64,000 bases of DNA from Drechslerella dactyloides (GCA_020064725.1 JAGTWJ010000003.1:3162001-3226000); one strand, 5' to 3'; shown: positions 1 to 12,730, numbered from the stretch's first letter. Notes: a model not told the origin generated them from the letters alone. Numbers and translations: made by a program.

Positions 1-2322
1 TATTTCCCAACATGCATACTATAGACCCAAGCCAAAGATGCATGGACCATCTACCCGCTATTAATGTTATCGTGTTGCATGCAGTGTGGCTGCTCACGAT
101 CGAGCTCAGGCATAGATAACAGTTCTGCAATCTGGATCCATGGAGGACGGCAGTATGGCCCGCGAGGTAAAATGCGCTCGCTGATAGCGCGCGTAATCTC
201 ATTTCCGGGCTATAGCTATCTGAAATGCATGCACGCGGGCTTCGCCGAAGGTTGAGCCTTCCCTCATGACCAGCCTTACTCCGAACCATAAAGGTCGAGC
301 AAATCAGAGCAAGACCCGACAGCTGAGCCCATGTGAACCGACGCTGTCATATTCGAAATGCGTAGCTGGGTTATCATTATTTTGTGGTCACGCGCGTGCG
401 TCGATATTATATCCGCGCCGGTTATGGTTTAGCTGCGTATCCAACTGTCAATAGCTGTACGATTCCCGTATGCAATAGCATGCAGCTAACCCGCTGGCTT
501 ACATTTTCTAGATTCCAAGATAACGAATGGTTAGGGCCGTCGCTGTATATGGTAACTTGACGCTTAAAGTTGCCCAACCAGTGCGTGGCGCATTATATAT
601 TGACCTTTCAGTTACCACGGAAGGGTATGGCTCCGATATGCCCGTGACCAATTATACGCCACTTACGATTGAGACCTCATTCGAAGGAAAGAGACCAGAG
701 GAGACGGGTATGATTTATTAGGCTGCGTGAGACTTAGTACATAGATGTTAGTAGTTGTTAGCTAGTTTTTACTGATATCTGAAATTGGAAATTCGAAGCT
801 TTCTAACTAGATGACTTTCCCAACAAGCCGTTATGTTGGTATCTCCGCCAACCCATTTGCGTCGAATCCTTCGATTCGCTTTGCATCTCGTTCACTATCG
901 GCCAATCGCGACTGTCGCTGAAAACCCAATCAATAATTGGCAATTTCGATGAGATGTCTTGTGCCAGTGATTCCCCTCTGTGATGCAGACATTACCACCT
1001 GCCATATAACGCAAAGATATCAACTGAAGCCGATGAGATGAGCCAGTGCAGTGACTGAGCCTACGAATTGAATTACTCTGATATTGAATTGACAGCGACA
1101 CTTTCTATCAAATCGTAGTGCCGTATCCTCGACCTTCTACGTACGGAAATGTCTGCGCAAAAGTTGACCAAGCAAACTTCAACATCCAAGACCGACAACA
1201 CTATTAATAACCAATCATGTACAGTGAGCTGGCCGCTCCGCATCACCGACACATATACGCATATGTACTGTCCGTCTTGCATGTATGTACGCATGCATTG
1301 CATCGACGCATATATCCGCGACCAGTTATCACTTCGCAAAAAATTTCGCCAGCGGGCAGGTGGGCAAAAAATTTTCGACCCCTCCTCCACCATGTGCATC
1401 GCTGGAGCACTCGAATCCACAGCTGCACCGACGCCTATGCACTACCGGCTGTAAGCAAAATTTACAATAGCCAGTGCAGCACCGGCTAGTTTTTCATGAT
1501 CGTCGATGCAGCTGCGCACGAAGCTTCAGCTGTCTTAGCCAACCAACCTTTACAGCACATGCGCATTCGTATGTCCTGTACTAGTGACACATGCAGGTAG
1601 GCAGGCACCTATCGAATCACCCTTGAGCTCACGAGATTACGTGGTGCTCCTGCAGCCGTACGTGGACGATTTGGGCGATGCGAGCCGGGCGCGGGCCGGT
1701 GCACTGGGGCCCCATGTCTGTTTGCCTGTCGGACCTACTGAGCTCGTGAGTTCGACTTGCACGCACGCCTCATGGCAGAAATTTCATCTCAAGCCCCTCG
1801 TCGGTTTCTAGAATCCTTGCTTAGTAATGGAGTTTACTTGGATGTGCGGATGGAAAAAATGATATGTTGTCAGTTATAATAATTAATGTGATATGAAGTG
1901 AAACCACTAAAGGGTGATAATTGTCCACAAAACAAAGATGTGTTCAAATCGTCAAACCAATCAATGAAGAACTATTGTAGACGGCAAGATGCACATAAAT
2001 AACTACTCGACACCCCATATGTAATACTCATGATACCAGCGAGAAAAAAATGAAACCCCGTCTTCTCAAAACCAAACTGAACGCCCCTGAAATGAAAGTC
2101 CCATATCCAATCCATGCAATGAAATTGATGAAATCGTCCAGTCTGTCGTAACGCCATGAAGGAAACCGTAGATGTAGCAAAGGGAACCATATGTTGTTAC
2201 GGCAAATGTAAATCAAAACAACAGGAACAGGTGATGATGAAGGTAGAAGAGTAGCAAAGATATCAACGGAATAGAGGTTTGATAGAATTGAACGTGTGCC
2301 AGCATTCAATCTGAGGGCCTTG
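1..2322. other. AT-rich intergenic stretch, no gene seen
   Basis: Only short overlapping open frames of about 60-115 codons occur, on both strands, and none has a recognisable motif, signal peptide or compatible introns. Frames of 90-115 codons around 1073-1454 overlap each other in sense and antisense, as expected of chance. The last 350 bases are AT-rich and are probably the 3' flank of the kinase gene on the minus strand. Confidence 0.6.
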
Positions 2323-4874
2323 TTACGCAACAATGCCGGGAGCGGGCATAACGCCGACGCTCATCTCGGGCATAAACTCGTCCTTCTCCTTGATGGAAGC
2401 AGTCTTGTCCATCTCCCGGAGAGAATTGGTGATATTCGGCCGTCCAACCGAAAGCATTGCCGGTGTGGACCCTTCCGCATTGCGGACGTCCATCCTGGCG
2501 CCCTTCTTCAGCAGAACCGTGACACCTTCCAAACAGCCGTCCTTAGCAGCCGTGTGCAGAGGTGTGTTGCCCGCCGAATCCACTTCGTTCACGCCATCTG
2601 GGAATACCTCAAGCAAGTACTCGAGGCATGGGTTGGCCTTCGTACCCCACGATCGTGCGGCGTGATGGACTGCCGACTCGCCGAATTCGTTGCGGAACTC
2701 GGTGGAGGCGCCGTGCTGCAGCAGATACTTGACGACTCTGAGGTCCTGCCTCATGACTGCGATGTGCAGTGGAGTGTCACCACGCTCGAGGTGCTGTGCG
2801 TTGACGTCGTATCCCCTCTCGACGAAGAAGAAGTCGAGAATGGCAAAGTCGGCGATGAAGACGGCGAGATAGATGGGGTGGTATTGGTTCTGGAAGCTCT
2901 TGATTTCGGATTGCTTGGACAGTTCGGCGACGATTTCCGAGATCGGGACGTTGTAGGTAGCGCCGTGAGAGACAAGGAGACGCATCATCTTGGACCAGCC
3001 GTCTTTGATGGTCCAGTTGAGGAGTGGGTATTCTGTCGTCGGGCCGGTCTTGGGCCAAGATCGAGCGACGGTATTCGGGTTGGCACCGGCGACAAGAGCA
3101 CGCTCCATGGCGTTGATGTCGCGGGAGTACCACGCCTTGGTGAGATCGTCGCGGAGTTCTTCTGGGGTTCGGATGATAGGCGCGGCAGGTGCGAAGGTAG
3201 CGGTTGCGCCGGACTCTTGAATGATGGCAAGGGAGACGCTGTTCCGGGGGGCAGCTGGCGAGGTTTTGGCAGAGGTCGGAGAGGATCGCGATCTGGGGCG
3301 GGTGTCCTGGGGAGGTGTTGCAGTCCGAGATATGGGGTCGGCTTCGGATGAGAGTGTTGGGGAGTTCGGTCGCTCTTCGGCGAGGACGCTGTTGAGTGCT
3401 GTGTAAACGTTGGCGAGCGTCGAAGCGCTGGAAAGTGTTCTCATTCTCGAGATGGGCCGGGTTGGGTTGATGTGCTTGTCAATGTTGGACTTCAGCTTGA
3501 AGTATTGGGCGTCGCAGAAGAAGTCTACAAGTGCCTCCATAGACTCCAGTACAACTTCGGACGAGGTCGGTCGCTCCACGGGCTCCTGCTTGAGGCACTT
3601 AGGAATCAGGCTGCGGAGTCGCTCTGGGTATTCGACAGGAAGCGGCTCGAGGTTGTCCGCGGCGGCGTCGATGGGCAGATCCGGGAAGTCGCACTGGCAG
3701 AGGGCATAGAGCAGGCGACCGAGGCTGTAAACGTTCGATTTGGAAGTGTAGTTCGAACCTGTCTGGCATTCCTACATTGATGTCAGGTGATGACCCATGG
3801 ATTCCGGGCGTTCGACTTGAACTTACAGGTGGTACATAGGTGCTCTCGGTGGACAATGTGACCGGCGAGTCTCCTGCAAGACCCCCTTTGGAGTTCTTTC
3901 CTACACCGAAATCCGCGATATGGCACCATGGTTTCCGTGACTTCAGCCACTGAGTGAATTGGGCAGCAAGCTGCTTGTCGCTCTCTGTTTGTTGTAAAAG
4001 AGTGTAAGTGATTGATCTAACGTATCAATAGTGCCATAGCTGACCATAACACACCTGACAGGGTCTCGCCGAGGGTCGCAGCCCACAGCATATCGTTGTA
4101 AACGTATGGCATCGACAGTAGTACTATAAAAACGCATTAGCAAACTCCACAATCTTGCGGTACCTTTCATACGTACCATTCGACGGCTTCAAATCTTTGT
4201 GTACGACGCCCCGGTCATGACAGCTCTTCAATCCTCGGGCAATTTCCGTCGCCCAGTAGGTAGCCACCAGCGGGTGTATCGCAACCTCTTCCGCCCGACA
4301 TGTCTCCAGCACCTTTTGGAGGTCGCCACCCTCATAGAATTCCATATACAGCCGCATGCTCTTTGTCGATGGGTTCCACGAGTAGTCTTGTGCGAACTCG
4401 GCGATGAACTTCTCGCTCTTGAAGGACGCCCAGATCTCGACTTCCCGACATGTGAAATCGTAAAGGGCCGGGTTCCGGGCACAGTCGATGGTCTTGCAAG
4501 CCATTACCTATACGATTGGTCTTAGTATGCCGTTTATACAATGATTCGTAGAGGGTCCATATTCGTACCTTGCCGTCTTTCGCCCTTCTGACCTTCGACA
4601 CATTGCCATAGCTCCCCTGCCCAAGGTGTTGAACGTATTCATAGTTGGTATCTTTGCCCTTCAGCTTTCGCGGACCAGCGCGATCAATCTTAGAGCTCTC
4701 ATCTATTCTCCCAAGTGTGCCCTTGAGTATGTCGAAATCGGTGTTCGAAAATGTGACAGATATGCTGTTCGCAGAGATGACGGCTTTGACTGGCGACGGT
4801 GCCGGAGTGTTCGGGTTCGAAGGCGCCGGGGTAGGTGGAGCCGCAACAACCGGCTTGGTGCGCCAAAGAAACAT
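2323..4874 (-). CDS. Protein kinase with C-terminal ankyrin repeats
   Basis: Five exons (4569-4874, 4507-4177, 4123-4055, 3984-3827, 3771-2323) join in phase to 770 residues. The N-terminal half is a Ser/Thr kinase: glycine loop LGQGSYGNV (about 84-92), VMACK lysine (about 107), catalytic loop VVHKDLKPSNVLL (Asp about 207), ADFG (260-262), PPE in place of APE (287-289), KSNVYSLG and an invariant-type Arg in ERP. The catalytic loop has HKD rather than HRD, so it is non-RD. About 45 extra residues separate the catalytic loop from DFG. A Ser/Pro-rich linker follows, then ankyrin repeats over roughly 480-745, with GDTPLHIAV and GNTPLHTAA signatures. No transmembrane segment is visible, so it is probably cytosolic or nuclear. 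The target is unknown; the kinase lobe resembles the NEK/fungal NIMA-like group, but this was not tested. The start is the only ATG in phase ahead of the glycine loop in this exon. Confidence 0.88.
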
Positions 4875-7800
4875 CTTTGCTTATATTCGTTAGCTTCCAA
4901 GTGACGGTACTGAAATATTGTACACTCTTTGCCAACTTGGAGCGTTGCAAAGTCTCAATAGGTGTGCGTTTTGATTATGATATCGAGATTTATATCGCAG
5001 CGCAGGCTCTGGGCATTATCTGGGAGGGCTCTGATTCCAGGGCCAACCTCGAATATATACGACCGGGCCATTGCATGGGCGCTCGAATGCAGTCAGAAAT
5101 CCAGCCAACCATCGGCGGACTCGTCAAGGCCCGGCTCCTTATCATCTGCCGGTGAAGTGTCCTACGACAAACGGCCTGCGGGATTCGCTGTCTCCACACA
5201 CCCATCTCAGAAGCTAGACCTGCGCTCACGCATGCTTTCGCTTCGGTCCCTCGTGAAAATTTGCTGCTGCGAAAGGCATTCCGCAGGCCTTTTGGTGACA
5301 ACGCACACATGCCACTTCAATTGGCTCGGGTATGCAGCCAATGGAAATGTTCTGGCGAATGCCGGCGCTGAGCTCGAGGCTTCGATTCATGCAATGAGCC
5401 ATCGGTCGGTCATGAACTGCTGGCACGGCGGCCAATCGCGGCGCGGTCGGTCGAGTCCTGCTCCAACACGTTTCCACGCGGCTTGGCGTTGACTCCAGCC
5501 GGCGGGCGAGATGTCCGGCAGGCGGTGGATCGCACACGAGCCCTCGACCTGGTAGCAGTCGGACGGCATCGTAGCAGTCGGATGGGGCGTCGCCTCGAGG
5601 CTAGAGCAGGCAGAGCATCCTAGCTCCGGCGTAGTGGAGTGGTTGGTCGGAGTGCCGTCGGCCAGCAAGCAGGACTGCGCAGCCTGACCTGCAGCGTTCG
5701 TTGGATATGCTTGACCACGTCAAAAGCCCGATTTGGTGCTCTGACGAGATATGTGACAACGTTAACAGCAAGCAGGCCGAATCAGGAGGCGGCAGGGAGT
5801 GATGATTCGAACCTGGACGCGTAAGACCACATGGCGATGCCGGAATACCTGGCGCAGGATGACAAAAATGTAGTATCTCAGGCTGGTGTGCATGCGAGGA
5901 AGGGAGCGGTGGTACAAAGGCGCCCGCCCGCCGCGAGATTAAAACGACCAGTCCCAAATCGGATTATTAAGTTGTTCGCGCCGCCGCTGCAGTGCAACCG
6001 TATCGACGACGACAACCATCGATATACACCAGGCTCATAGAACAGAGCCCATTCCGCTCAAAGCCGATTGTCAGCGATGCAATAGATCATTTCTGGGCCT
6101 TGACTTTACGTATATATTTTGCGAATGTCGATGGTCGCCCCACCATAATCCACCTCAGATGGCGGACAACAAGCTATCAGGCAATGAGTGTGTGCGTAAC
6201 GTTAACGGCCACCCTGCATCCCATTAGTTAGCGTTTTTTCTTTGTTTAAAAAAATATTTCGACGTGATGGTTTGCTGTTCTTGGTGTCGAAAGGTGCGAT
6301 AGCGCATCCAATAATTGTGGGCCAGAATACGCATCTACTCCACCGACCCATCGGACAGACCCACCACTGCAGCTGCCCCTCAGTCCTCAAATTTTGCCAT
6401 TAGGCCAAGCATACATTTGCCCCCGTGAGAATGAAAATCAAGCGACTTTTATAAAGTTGCGCCCAGGTACTTTATCTGTTAATTATGAGTAACCGATACT
6501 CGGGGAATTTCATATCCTGTCTCAGGAATCCGAACGAAAAATCCGCTTTCAACGGTTGATTGAGCTGACCACAAGGACTTTAGCTTATAGTTTGGCTTTC
6601 AAAATTTCTGGGATTTCACTCAAGATCCTTTACAATCGCTGTAGATGAATCAATCCTGGCGCGAATGTACATACATCTACTATTTTATACATGCTGTGGA
6701 CATTACTCTGAACGGCACCGCTATGTCGGCGGCGGGTGTGGAAGGCAAAATTCACCAGTTTGACGGCCTGGATTCCAAATGTGGCGTGGCAGCTGCCTAC
6801 ATTGCATATGCAGCGGATCACATCGCAGCACGCTAATCGCCGGAGCGCCTACTTAAGCATTTACGGCGGTGCTCTGGAAAAATCTTGTTCAGCCGAGTAT
6901 TTCATCTTAACGAACGACTACAGTATGGATCAAGGTGTCTTACCGGGCATATTTCTCAAATCAAAGAATATAGACGTATTCAAATGCGTCTGGATTATTT
7001 CAATGTAATTCCGGTATTATGATCGATCTCTAAACTACTCCATAAAGGGACTGGCAGCCACGAGGGTTATTATTATCTCCACCAAAAGCCACGAACTATT
7101 AATTTCATAAGATATGGACCCCCGTGGCCTCACGAGGGTCTTTAGTATATTTCGAATGCAGCACAATGATGTATAACCACAACATTCCTCGCTAGATCAC
7201 CACCAGGAATGCATACATCGCGATATCTATATAACGCTTTCGACATCTTAGTGCGTGCAATAAATTAAGAATATTTCAGAGCCTTACGGTGAGTTCGAGT
7301 GTGCAGGCTTTCCATGTCACTGATGCTTGAGATACTCGACGGCAAACTCTGGACATGCGTTAGCTGATTGGCCGCTCTGATTACGTGGGTTTCCTGCAAG
7401 CCAAGTCATGTCAGTGGACGCTGCTGGCAGCTAGTTACGCGTGGCCACGACCTACAAAAACTCTTACTAACTATATGCAAGCCTTAGAATCTGGTATTCG
7501 TAAGCAACAAGTGCCTGTATCGTATTGTGAAATCAACTATACAACAAAAGCCATGAACACAAGTAGTATGTACTTGGAAATTCCTGGCATTCCAATATGC
7601 TCTTTAATCTGGTCAAGCTAATGGTTTCCAAGTATTAAGCTCTCTTACTTTGCAGAGGTCTCAACTGATATGTCGGTTCAATCTGCCCTGGGGAAACCAC
7701 AAAACCCCCAGTGGGCGCGATTCTCGGTGAAACCCCACTGTGGAGTATATGGATGCTGTCAGATGATCACGATGAAACTAACCCCACACTTCTGTCCGAT

Positions 7801-8140
7801 AGACAACGGGTCTGTGTCCCTTATCACTTTATATGATTTTCAGAATCTCTGCGTACATACATGTATACAACATAAATTTTGGTCAGAACAGTCGGATAGT
7901 ATCCCTCACGAATGAAATTCGAAACTGGTGCATCGCCGTGCGACTCTACTTGGTCAGGATATCCATCCTGCTACCCGCGTCGTTGTGATCACAAGGTAGC
8001 ATAGACAAGGCTAACATTATAACCCTCATCATATCCCGAAGTTACGATCTTCATGCGGGTATCAATGCTAACGAAATATTCCACCTTGTCCTTGTACCTG
8101 ACACTGCTTTCGACGGCGAATTTCGCCATGAGGTTATTTA
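4875..8140. other. Gene-free stretch with a GC-richer island at about 5.0-6.0 kb
   Basis: From about 5.0 to 6.0 kb the base composition is visibly GC-richer and carries several overlapping open frames of 60-176 codons on both strands. None shows a domain, signal peptide or conserved motif. They could be remnants of an old gene or transposon. From 6.1 to 8.1 kb the DNA is AT-rich with only short frames. Confidence 0.5.
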
Positions 8141-8246
8141 GCTGCTGGCTTGTCTCGCGAGCCAGACGCCTTCCTTTTGGCTGCGAATGGCGGCCTGCTT
8201 CGCAGGCAAAAGGTGGTTAGGCTAGTTTACGAGACAAGCTGCTAGC
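8141..8246. repeat. Nested double inverted repeat (MITE-like or hairpin element)
   Basis: The outer arms are 8141-8157 and 8230-8246 (GCTGCTGGCTTGTCTCG against the complement of CGAGACAAGCTGCTAGC, mostly matching). Inner arms at 8173-8187 and 8199-8213 pair over 15 bases with one mismatch. The whole 106-base unit can fold into one long hairpin. The motif TTGTCTCGCGAGCCAGACGC at 8150-8169 recurs in reverse orientation at 11796-11818 and 34665-34687. This suggests a short dispersed non-autonomous element. No coding capacity. Confidence 0.55.
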
Positions 8247-8940
8247 GCTTGCCGAGTATTCTCGCCTGTGCCATCGCAATGGCGTTTTAGTGTGTCAAGA
8301 TCTTAAGATCAAGAAACCCCGTGCCCGTGTTAAATTCTCAGGGTATGACACAGGCGCACCAGTTGAAAGATGATTATGCCATGGACTGGAGGAGCATACT
8401 CTGGGTCCTTGTCAGCTGGAGCGCCGGCTGCATACCAGAGGAGTTGAAGTCAAATAGCAGGAGCAGCCTGATAGTATAATTAACTCGATAGACTCCTGAT
8501 ATGATATGAGATAACCGGGAGTAATGCTATCAATGTGCGACGCCTCTAGGCGGCCCCATGAAACGGGTTCATGATGCCAATCCATATCCAGCGTCCAAGT
8601 AATCGACTATCTTGGTACACCCATGGGATCGTGATGTAGTCATGAATGTGCTGGATCACACAGATTCTGACGAAAGATAAGTTTCCTGTGTTAACCTAGT
8701 TGATGGTTTTGAGGCATTGTTGCAGGTTACTGAATGTTTTGAGCGTGAGAAGGCGCTCTCGCTATCCCAACCCATACTGGTGCCGAATACTATGTAAGTA
8801 CCGGCAACAACATGCAATACTAGTGTGCCAACTCCTTTGGCAACTAGATTCGTATCTGAATGACATAAAGTCACTGCCCTTCTGGCCAAGCTTCATTCGC
8901 TCAACCAGCCAGTTGATTGAGGAGAATGTCTCCTCTGCGT

Positions 8941-9013
8941 GTGCGTCGTCCACAACTTGCCAATCCGTTGGCCAACTGTTGGTCAGTCGGAATGGCAAGT
9001 GTGGACGACGCAC
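8941..9013. repeat. Long inverted repeat inside the Ty3/gypsy relic
   Basis: Arms 8941-8962 and 8993-9013 match over 21 bases with a single extra A in the left arm. They are separated by a 30-base loop that itself contains weaker inverted repeats around TTGGCCAACTGTTGGTC. The repeat overlaps the 3' end of the pol-like reading frame on the minus strand. Confidence 0.6.
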
Positions 9014-9459
9014 CGCACGAAACCATTCCGTAAATCCGAATGTCGAGTCGCCGACTTTGTAACAACTCGTACCCCTCTTGGTAAGGTGTCGTGTATAGTG
9101 AATGGACCTACCCACCTCGGAGCGAAAACCGCTGCGATTCCGTCATCATATCTGGAATTACGCAGCCAAACCAGGTCACCTTTACGATGGTCTATAGGTT
9201 TGGCCTTCGACGAGCATTGGGTGCCTGTCAGGTCCTTATTTTCTCGCATCCCCGGAAGGAAGTCATATATAAATTTCAGTCTCCTAGTTATCTCATCTAG
9301 GTGACTGTCGTCCTTTGGCGGCACTATCGACTCATAGTCGCCGGCAGGCTCAATTCCTGACCGAAAACTAGCTTCTGGTATTGGTAAAGGGTGTTGGGTG
9401 TGCGTATGGAGCGTCACACCCTCGTCCGGCCCCCCACGGCCATCTGCGTTTCCATGCAC
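8983..9459 (-). pseudogene. Ty3/gypsy retrotransposon pol fragment (integrase C-terminus)
   Basis: An open frame of 158 codons. Its middle reads GDLVWLRNSR, then about ten residues, then FAPRWVGPFTIHDTLPRGV. This is the GPY/F-type module found after the integrase core in Ty3/gypsy polyproteins. No integrase catalytic core, reverse transcriptase or protease frame is seen nearby, and no long terminal repeat pair was found, so this is an isolated relic. The sequence after PRGV does not look like a normal element terminus, consistent with decay. The family call rests on the motif only. Confidence 0.6.
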
Positions 9460-11795
9460 TTAGCCGTAACCAGGTCTGCAGGTCGCCAATTTGCCCCTTG
9501 CATGGACGCGGGCGTCGAAGCCCAGAAACAGCTGTGTCGGTATATAACCGTAATTTCGCACCAGTCCTTGTTGTGTCTGCCAATGGAACAAAGTTGGATT
9601 AGCCACATGTGCTTCCTAGCAGACTCCCAGGCCGCGATGATGATAGCGGTATCTGCGATAGTATATAGAAGCTCGAGCACAGGTATGCATACTCAGAAAC
9701 TCTTCCTGTTTTGTTTTCAGGATACGATATGCTTCCCACTGTGCGGGCTTGACAATTAGGATGCTCGTGTCACAACCCATGTACCAAATATAGGCTTCAG
9801 TATAGATCGTCGATCTCACATAGCTGAGAAACGGTGTCGCCGTCATGTACCCGATCGCTACCGCAAGTTCCCCCAGAGCAGTTGATATAACAAGGAGCCG
9901 TTGCGTCATGAAGACGTTCGCGGATCCCGTCAATCCCGAATGCATGCCTTGAAACCCGTTAGCTTGAACATTTGACGAATATATAGCATTAATGTAGGAA
10001 ATTATTACCCTGCTGGCTCATTGGGATATGCGTTTGATGGCAGTTGGCTTCATTTGTACTGCTGTAACCTTGAAGGATTCATGAACCAGCCACCAACATC
10101 GATCTCGGGCTTGTAGCGATCTGAACATTCGGCCGTTTAAGTAACCAGCGTCCAGTTCCAAATCCTTTGTTCCCTTCATTGGCTGTCACAGCTCTCCCAA
10201 GCGAATATAGAGCATTGGTAGCTGGTTAGCCGCATAAACTGGGAGAAAGAACCACTCCGCCAGCTGATGTTGCGTAGGTCTCCACGACAATGCTTATAAC
10301 GCTGTAATGCTCCAAGGCTCCTTCGGCTGTTTCTTTCTCGTTAGACTTTCCCACGTACTAATACGAGATCGAGATTGAACATCGGGTGTTTGTAGGTATC
10401 TCAAATGCACGTTTGACGAACGCTACGGTGATCAGAAATGTCAGCGGATGGGCCTCGGGGAGAGGAGATACAGATACAATGCAGCCATATAGTGCAGGGG
10501 ATTGGAACATACCCATAAGATAGTTGCCGAAGCTCGTTCGAGGCAGTATACATTAGCTACTTGTGAGGGATTACTTGTTGATCATCTGCAAGATGAAGAT
10601 GAATGCGCCCTTTTGGGTAAGATGGCAGGCGTCAAAGTTGTATTATCGGAGCGACGAAGTATGTTTAGGCCCGTACTGCATCGAGGTGGGATTTGCGTCG
10701 CCTGTCACACGTCGAGAGCGTAATGCAGGTGTGAGAACCATCTTTTCTGTACACCACCGGCCGATAATTTTTCCGACCGGCGCTGCGCTCCAGGCCCATT
10801 TGATAGTTAGATTGTATAACTTCAACCCGTGATATCAAGCTTGTGGAGCAAAATGTTGATTGATATTTCGAGAGCTACTTGAGCTGCCACCCAAACTAGA
10901 AAGGCACTGGTTATCAACATTGTTAGCTCTCTCGGGGCGAATAACTCTCGTGAGTGTCATTACTCTCAGGGGTCAATAGTGGGCTTCTCGAGTCATACGC
11001 AGAAGGCATGGCAGGGATGTGTATAGTGTCGCGTCATAGTCCAAACCGCCTTCTTGCTGCTAGAATCTCGAGTTACGTGGAAATGTTTACGTACCTGATG
11101 CTAAGAGTTCGAGTGAAGTCATGATAAATTCTGCCTTGGCGCCAATCGTACTGCTAGCCCTCGAATCCAGATTATGGAAAATATCTGTGGCATAGGGCTA
11201 GCTTTGCCCCGTGCCTATCAGAAGTATCTCCAAAGAATCGTTTCGAAGGTTTTTTTTATGGCGATGGTGAATTTTGCCAAGTCGGTATTCGTAGGATTGC
11301 TGTTCTTCGTACTTTGTACAAGAAGGTAATAAGAAAGATAACGTCGTATGACGATAAGTATTATAGGTCAGAGGTGTGTGTATGAGAAGTTAGGCCGATT
11401 GTTTCGTGAAGTTAGGACTAATACTAACGATCTAGCATTTAGCCAGATGCATCGATGGGTGTCTCGTAAACCGGACTGCTAGTCCTGGGGCCGACAAAGG
11501 TAGATGCTGATACCGCGGTCGTATTGAGATGATGGGAGTAACTTTGTAGAATCTAGCCGGGGGAGGAGGGATAAAGACGAAGAATATTTATTTTAGTGGG
11601 TCTATGTTATTGGAAATGGTGACTGCTTTTATACGTATACGCTGGATGGAAGAACCGTCCCCTTCGCTAGGCGAGACCGCTATATATTTTTTCCATTTAG
11701 GGCTTGCGGGGAAATTTTTTTACGGAGATACTTGACATCGTTGGCGACGGTAGCCCCTGCTACTGCATAGTTACAGCCCTACATTGCAATTCTCG
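9460..11795. other. AT-rich desert, no gene seen
   Basis: Short frames only, the longest about 120 codons around 9391-9945 and overlapping on both strands. No recognisable domain, intron pair or RNA gene. It is probably decayed transposon or intergenic DNA. Confidence 0.5.
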
Positions 11796-11818
11796 AAGGC
11801 GTCTGGCTTGCGAGACAA
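11796..11818 (-). repeat. Dispersed end-motif copy
   Basis: AAGGCGTCTGGCTTGCGAGA followed by CAA is the reverse complement, with one mismatch, of 8150-8172 in the nested hairpin element. A further copy with one more change lies at 34665-34687. No matching second arm is obvious here, so it may be a solo end or part of a larger degraded element. Confidence 0.5.
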
Positions 11819-11920
11819 CAGTTTTCCCACAATGTATATTGGTTTCCTGAACGTTCGAACCCTCTATTAAATTTCCGAAAATATATACATACAAGAGAGA
11901 GTTTCTGTATCTGTTCTGCT

Positions 11921-11948
11921 GCCAGGGGCCATGTTCGCGGCCCCTGGC
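11921..11948. repeat. Perfect 10-base inverted repeat
   Basis: GCCAGGGGCC at 11921-11930 and GGCCCCTGGC at 11939-11948, with an eight-base loop. It is followed at once by TCTGGCCTCGAGAC (11951-11964), which is also the arm sequence of the 12263-12311 hairpin. Confidence 0.7.
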
Positions 11949-12262
11949 GCTCTGGCCTCGAGACCAAATATATACATGTATATAACCTCGACGGTAAATT
12001 AAATACAAAACTATCTCAACGAAGAGAAATCCAGTAGTATTTGAGTATGTGATGGCTGATACTGTAGTATACAAACAAACGTCTAACAAATCTAACTGTC
12101 CGCATATATTGCCAAGTTGAATATGTATCGTGGGCAAGCGAAAGAATTCCTTACGCATGTCCAATGCGCATAGGACACCAGATATCTTCGCAATCAGTTC
12201 ACACAAAGAGTCATAAACCAGTCGCGCACAACAACAACATCCATCGATGCGATAGTTCTCTT

Positions 12263-12311
12263 AAAACTGTCTCGAGGCCAGACCAGGCAAGTCTGGCCTC
12301 GAGACAGTTTT
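12263..12311. repeat. Perfect 21-base inverted repeat with 7-base loop
   Basis: The left arm 12263-12283 and right arm 12291-12311 are exact reverse complements (core CTGTCTCGAGGCCAGAC), with loop CAGGCAA. No T-run follows, so an intrinsic terminator is not implied. A perfect match of this length in otherwise decayed DNA is unlikely by chance. Confidence 0.8.
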
Positions 12312-12694
12312 GGGCACGCTGGATACAAAGACACCAGCTCTGAGAGGCCGCAGTTGCAAATGCTTCCGCCGAAGTATGCGATGTGCATGCCGTGTCAGCA
12401 GTCGGTAGTTGAGACCGAGCCTCAAGACCAACCGCTGGAGGACAAGTCGAATACCAGCTGGATTTCCTTGCTGTGGGAAACTTATATTGCACGTGTACAG
12501 CAATAATTGTTTTATATCGCTGCTTGGTGCCATTATGCCGATGGGATTCCCTTCATATGCTCGGTGAACCAACGGCCAACATAGAATCTGAGAGTGTCTC
12601 ATGCAGTATCGGGACACTCCCATATCTGTTATTGCAGCATTCTTGCGAGGCCCTTGTAGTTGTGGACGCTACATGTCAACCTGCTTAACGTCAA

Positions 12695-12728
12695 ATCCGC
12701 ATTCGACTTCCGGAAGTCGAACGCGGAT
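12695..12728. repeat. 34-base palindrome, one mismatch
   Basis: The sequence around the centre TTCGACTTCCGGAAGTCGAA is self-complementary. Extension to 12695-12728 has only one mismatched pair. There is no loop, so it would form a cruciform or a fully paired hairpin. Confidence 0.75.
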
Positions 12729-12730
12729 CT

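Noticed and set aside
1073..1454. Overlapping 100-115 codon frames on both strands
   Set aside because: Mutually antisense, no motif, no conserved start context.
2296..3351. 351-codon open frame on the plus strand
   Set aside because: It is the antisense of the ankyrin exon, which has clear domain content; the mirror frame shows none.
5780..5835. tRNA-like GGTTCGAAT box on the minus strand
   Set aside because: The flanking bases do not form a 5-base T-stem or a matching acceptor stem, and no A-box is found at the right distance.
8000..10500. Intact long terminal repeat retrotransposon around the pol relic
   Set aside because: No matching direct repeats, reverse transcriptase or protease frames were found by eye; only the integrase C-terminal piece is supportable.
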